From NCBI GenBank assembly GCA_031553705.1, contig JAVBLD010000003.1:115564-179563 (forward strand): a stretch of DNA of 64,000 bases. Reading direction: 5' to 3'. A program made the translations under genes and the position numbers. Within the stretch, counting starts at the first letter, position 1. Every line of letters begins with the position of its first letter. Source of the DNA: JAVBLD01 sp031553705 (lineage in GTDB: Bacteria > Bacteroidota > Bacteroidia > Bacteroidales > Marinifilaceae). Positions 60,970 through 64,000 of this stretch are shown here, one piece after another. The notes below the pieces were generated by a model. That model was not told the DNA's origin and made no database searches. It saw only the letters and a program-made list of their open reading frames with translations.

Positions 60970-63804
60970 ATGAAAGGAGATCAGGAAGGGAATAATATTG
61001 TGATTTGCGGGGCCCGTGAACATAACCTCAAAAATATAGATCTGATGATACCCCGGAATAGCTTGACGGTCATTACCGGACTTAGCGGTAGCGGCAAATC
61101 CTCTTTAGCTTTCGACACAATCTATGCCGAAGGACAGCGGCGGTATATGGAGACTTTTTCTGCCTATGCCCGTCAGTTTCTGGGAGGGATAGAACGCCCG
61201 GACGTAGATAAGATCACCGGATTAAGCCCAGTGATCTCAATAGAACAAAAGACAACAAACTATAATCCCCGCTCGACGGTGGGTACAACAACAGAGATAT
61301 ATGACTTTTTACGTTTGTTATATGCTCGGGCCGGAGAAGCTTACTCGTATGTTACGGGCTGCAGGATGGTGCGATATAGCGATGAAAAAATCATCGAACT
61401 GATACAGGAGCATTTTGCGGGGAAGAAAATACTGATATTGGCTCCCGTCATTAAAGGACGTAAGGGGCATTACAGGGATCTCTTCGAGAACCTGCGGAAA
61501 AAGGGATTCCTGTCGGCCAGGATTGATGGAGAGATCAAGGAGATCGCGTTTGGGATGGGGGTGGATCGTTATAAGATCCATGACATAGAAATTGTGGTGG
61601 ACAAGCTTATCGTTGACCGGGTGGATCTTAAACGGTTGAAAGGATCGGTGGCCACGGCAATGAAAAACGGCCAGGGGGTCATGATGATCCAAGCTATGGA
61701 TAGTCTCGATATGAAGTACTATAGCCGCAACCTGATGTGCCCTGATACCGGCATCTCCTATAAAGATCCGGCTCCTCACTCTTTTTCGTTTAATTCCCCT
61801 CATGGCGCTTGCTCGAAATGTAAAGGACTGGGTTATGTAAGTAGCGCCGACCTGAAAAAAATCATTCCCAATGGATCATTGTCGATCTACGCGGGTGGGA
61901 TAGAACCCTTGGGTAAATACAAAAATAACCTGTTTTTCTGGCAGATCGACACGGTATTAAAAAAACATGGATTTGAATTGCATACGCCTATAAATGAGTT
62001 GTCGGAAGAGGCACTGACCGATATCCTGTACGGTTATCCCGGTCAGTTACGCCTGGAGAATACGGCGTTGGGTATCTCTTCGAACACACTCTATAATTTT
62101 GAGGGGATTGTGAAGTATATCATGATGCAGGAAGAGAATGCCACTTCCAAAAAAGCTTTGAAATGGGCCGAACAGTTTATTACGGTGGCCCAATGTGATG
62201 CTTGTGGCGGACAGCGGTTGAATAAGGAGGCATTGCATTTTAGAATAGCAGGTAAAAATATTTCGGAACTGGCTGCGATGGAGTTGACGGACTTGTACGA
62301 ATGGGTACGTGCGACAAAAAGGGAATTGGACGATAAGCAACAGCAGATTGCCGGAGAGATATTCAAAGAGATAGAGGTGCGTTTGAAATTTTTGTTGGAC
62401 GTGGGATTGGAATACCTTTCATTGGACCGGCAATCAGTAAGCTTGTCCGGAGGTGAATCGCAGCGCATTCGACTGGCAACGCAGATCGGCTCGCAGTTGG
62501 TGAATGTGTTGTATATTCTGGATGAACCGAGCATCGGCCTGCACCAGAAAGATAACCGTAAACTGATTCACTCGTTGCAGCAACTGCGGGATAGCGGCAA
62601 TTCGGTGATTGTGGTGGAACACGACCGCGAGATGATGGAGAGTGCCGATTATATTGTGGATATGGGACCGAAAGCAGGAAGGAAAGGAGGGGAGATAATG
62701 GCTATCGGTACAATAGACGATATTAAGAAAAGCAATAGTCTGACGGCGCAATACCTGAATGGAGAAAAAGAGATCTGTTTACCGACGGAGAGAAGAAAAG
62801 GTAATGGTGCATCGCTGGTATTGAGGGGATGTACCGGACATAACCTGAAAGATATAGACGTAGTCATTCCGCTGGGCATGCTGGTTTGTGTGACCGGCGT
62901 AAGCGGCAGCGGTAAATCTTCATTGATAAATGGCACGTTGCATCCGATATTGAGTGCAAAATTCTATCATTCCGTCGCTTCTCCGTTGCCTTACCGCTCA
63001 ATAGAAGGAATTGAAAACATAGACAAGGTCGTGGTGGTGGATCAAAGTCCGATAGGACGTACTCCCCGGTCCAATCCTGCAACTTATACCGGTCTCTTTA
63101 CCGATATCCGCAAGATGTATGAAAAGCTGCCCGACTCCCAGATCCGGGGATATACCGCCGGACGTTTCTCATTCAACGTTGCCGGCGGTCGTTGTGAGGA
63201 GTGTAAAGGCGCCGGGGTAAAAACCATAGAGATGAATTTCCTGCCGGACGTATATGTACATTGTGAGGCATGCAATGGCAAGCGCTACAACAAAGAGACC
63301 CTGGAGGTCCGCTATCGCGGAAAATCGATCGGTGATGTATTGAACATGACCATCAATCAGGCCGTAGAATTTTTTGAGAATGTCTCTTTTCTGCAGCAGA
63401 AACTAAAAACGCTTCAGGATGTAGGCTTGGGATACATCAAACTGGGACAACAGTGCACTACGCTAAGCGGCGGCGAATCGCAACGTATTAAACTGGCCAC
63501 CGAACTCTCGAAAAAAGATACCGGAAAAACCCTCTATGTATTGGACGAACCCACTACCGGCCTGCATTTTGAAGATATCAACATTCTGCTGCAGGTGGTA
63601 CAACGATTGATAAACAAAGGAAATACGATGATCATTATCGAACACAATCTCGACGTCATCAAAGTAGCCGACTACATCATCGACATGGGCCCCGGGGGAG
63701 GAAAAGACGGCGGCAAGGTAATCTGTTGCGGAACCCCCGAAGATGTAGCAAAAGTAAAAGAATCCGAAACCGGTATTTATTTGGCGAAAGAGTTGAAATG
63801 GTAG
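60970..63804 (+). CDS. uvrA: excinuclease ABC subunit A
   Basis: A 944-residue DNA-damage recognition ATPase of nucleotide-excision repair. There are two ABC modules: Walker A GLSGSGKSS at 37-45 and GVSGSGKSS near 640; signatures LSGGESQRIRLA and LSGGESQRIKLA. The zinc-binding pairs include CSKCKGLG, CDACGGQR, CEECKGAG and CEACNGKR. The length is normal. The upstream promoter candidate shows no recognisable SOS box. Confidence 0.97.
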   Translation: MKGDQEGNNIVICGAREHNLKNIDLMIPRNSLTVITGLSGSGKSSLAFDTIYAEGQRRYMETFSAYARQFLGGIERPDVDKITGLSPVISIEQKTTNYNPRSTVGTTTEIYDFLRLLYARAGEAYSYVTGCRMVRYSDEKIIELIQEHFAGKKILILAPVIKGRKGHYRDLFENLRKKGFLSARIDGEIKEIAFGMGVDRYKIHDIEIVVDKLIVDRVDLKRLKGSVATAMKNGQGVMMIQAMDSLDMKYYSRNLMCPDTGISYKDPAPHSFSFNSPHGACSKCKGLGYVSSADLKKIIPNGSLSIYAGGIEPLGKYKNNLFFWQIDTVLKKHGFELHTPINELSEEALTDILYGYPGQLRLENTALGISSNTLYNFEGIVKYIMMQEENATSKKALKWAEQFITVAQCDACGGQRLNKEALHFRIAGKNISELAAMELTDLYEWVRATKRELDDKQQQIAGEIFKEIEVRLKFLLDVGLEYLSLDRQSVSLSGGESQRIRLATQIGSQLVNVLYILDEPSIGLHQKDNRKLIHSLQQLRDSGNSVIVVEHDREMMESADYIVDMGPKAGRKGGEIMAIGTIDDIKKSNSLTAQYLNGEKEICLPTERRKGNGASLVLRGCTGHNLKDIDVVIPLGMLVCVTGVSGSGKSSLINGTLHPILSAKFYHSVASPLPYRSIEGIENIDKVVVVDQSPIGRTPRSNPATYTGLFTDIRKMYEKLPDSQIRGYTAGRFSFNVAGGRCEECKGAGVKTIEMNFLPDVYVHCEACNGKRYNKETLEVRYRGKSIGDVLNMTINQAVEFFENVSFLQQKLKTLQDVGLGYIKLGQQCTTLSGGESQRIKLATELSKKDTGKTLYVLDEPTTGLHFEDINILLQVVQRLINKGNTMIIIEHNLDVIKVADYIIDMGPGGGKDGGKVICCGTPEDVAKVKESETGIYLAKELKW

Positions 63805-63927
63805 GGAGGAGTTTTAATCATTAATCATCTCGTTCTTCTAAGATAAGAGGCTAAGCAGTAAAAACTGGAGTTCCTAACTTAGCCCGCACAAATAGTTAAG
63901 GTTGAATAATAATTTTAACTTTGAAAA

Positions 63928-64000
63928 ATGGGAACAAAAAGACAGTATGACCGGGTGTTCAAGGAGCATGCGGTAAAGATGAGTTATGAGCGCAACAACC
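63928..64000 (+). mobile_element. IS3-family insertion element, start of transposase orfA (cut by window end)
   Basis: ATG 63928 opens a frame MGTKRQYDRVFKEHAVKMSY, the opening of IS3-family OrfA (HTH_Tnp_1 / InsE-like). TAACTTTG at 63916-63923 just before it resembles a -7 box. The left terminal repeat must lie between the uvrA stop (63804) and here; GGCTAAG (63849-63855) with CTTAGCC (63878-63884) is a short dyad in that stretch, but I cannot fix the element's edge without the other end. Confidence 0.75.

Noticed and set aside
1..64000. tRNA, rRNA, prophage or integrative element
   Set aside because: No tRNA-like cloverleaf, rRNA stretch, integrase or phage structural gene was seen apart from the IS3-type start at the right edge.

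Overview
The window is chromosomal DNA of a Bacteroidota bacterium, almost certainly order Bacteroidales. The signs are: a complete six-gene Na+-NQR operon; TonB-dependent receptor with a DUF4249 lipoprotein; a type IX secretion plug-type protein (DUF5103); the rpmB-rpmG-DUF4295 cluster; sigma-70 promoters of the Bacteroidetes form TTTG-N19-TAnnTTTG; no obvious Shine-Dalgarno sequences; and outer-membrane proteins ending in aromatic residues. Base composition is moderately low in GC. A family such as Dysgonomonadaceae, Tannerellaceae or Porphyromonadaceae would fit, but I cannot name the genus. The content is mostly housekeeping; no phage, CRISPR array, tRNA or rRNA was seen.

Layout. 1-6.8 kb (minus strand): partial cytidylate-kinase-like gene, MATE exporter, DUF4249 lipoprotein with TonB receptor, T9SS plug-like protein. 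6.9-12.9 kb (plus): nqrABCDEF, closed by a perfect bidirectional terminator. 13-20 kb: small membrane protein, glyA behind a textbook Bacteroidetes promoter, a decayed S41-like gene joined to an unrelated ORF, a serine hydrolase, coaD, and a biotin-dependent carboxylase/decarboxylase (oadA type). 20-25 kb: VOC protein, GyrI-like protein, a frameshifted TfoX-like gene, thioesterase, MscS channel, Dcu C4-dicarboxylate transporter. 25-35 kb: GH20 hexosaminidase, exported protein, remnant of an outer-membrane protein, htpG, nfo, a phosphoesterase, a C-terminal processing protease. 35-46 kb: queF, ABC exporter, purB, NfeD/ClpP-class protein, FabH-like synthase and TetR regulator, YitT, hydF with a sigma-54-type response regulator lacking a DNA-binding domain. 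46-57 kb: patatin-barrel protein, apbE and an Omp85-like barrel in a row, PBP1A, two tandem OmpA-family paralogues, adk. 57-64 kb: M3 peptidase, rpmB-rpmG-DUF4295, uvrA, and the start of an IS3-type element cut by the window edge.

How the genes fit together. Nqr (Na+-pumping NADH dehydrogenase), Dcu (fumarate/succinate exchange) and OadA (C3/C4 carboxyl chemistry) suit an anaerobe making succinate or propionate with fumarate respiration. ApbE would attach the covalent FMN of NqrB and NqrC; both carry the SG[AG]T acceptor motif. HydF implies an [FeFe]-hydrogenase elsewhere in the genome.

The least ordinary signal is between genes. Many intergenic spacers, including the nqrA-nqrB, nqrD-nqrE and nqrE-nqrF gaps, appear to be built of degenerate 7-bp units. 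An AT-rich type (ATTAATA-like) and a GC-richer type (TGCYACY-like) lie on one continuous 7-bp lattice that often runs from stop codon to start codon. Other points of note are a gene broken inside a perfect 15-bp palindrome, an enhancer-binding protein with GSFTSA in place of GAFTGA and no helix-turn-helix, and a HydF with QCGGC in place of HCxxC.
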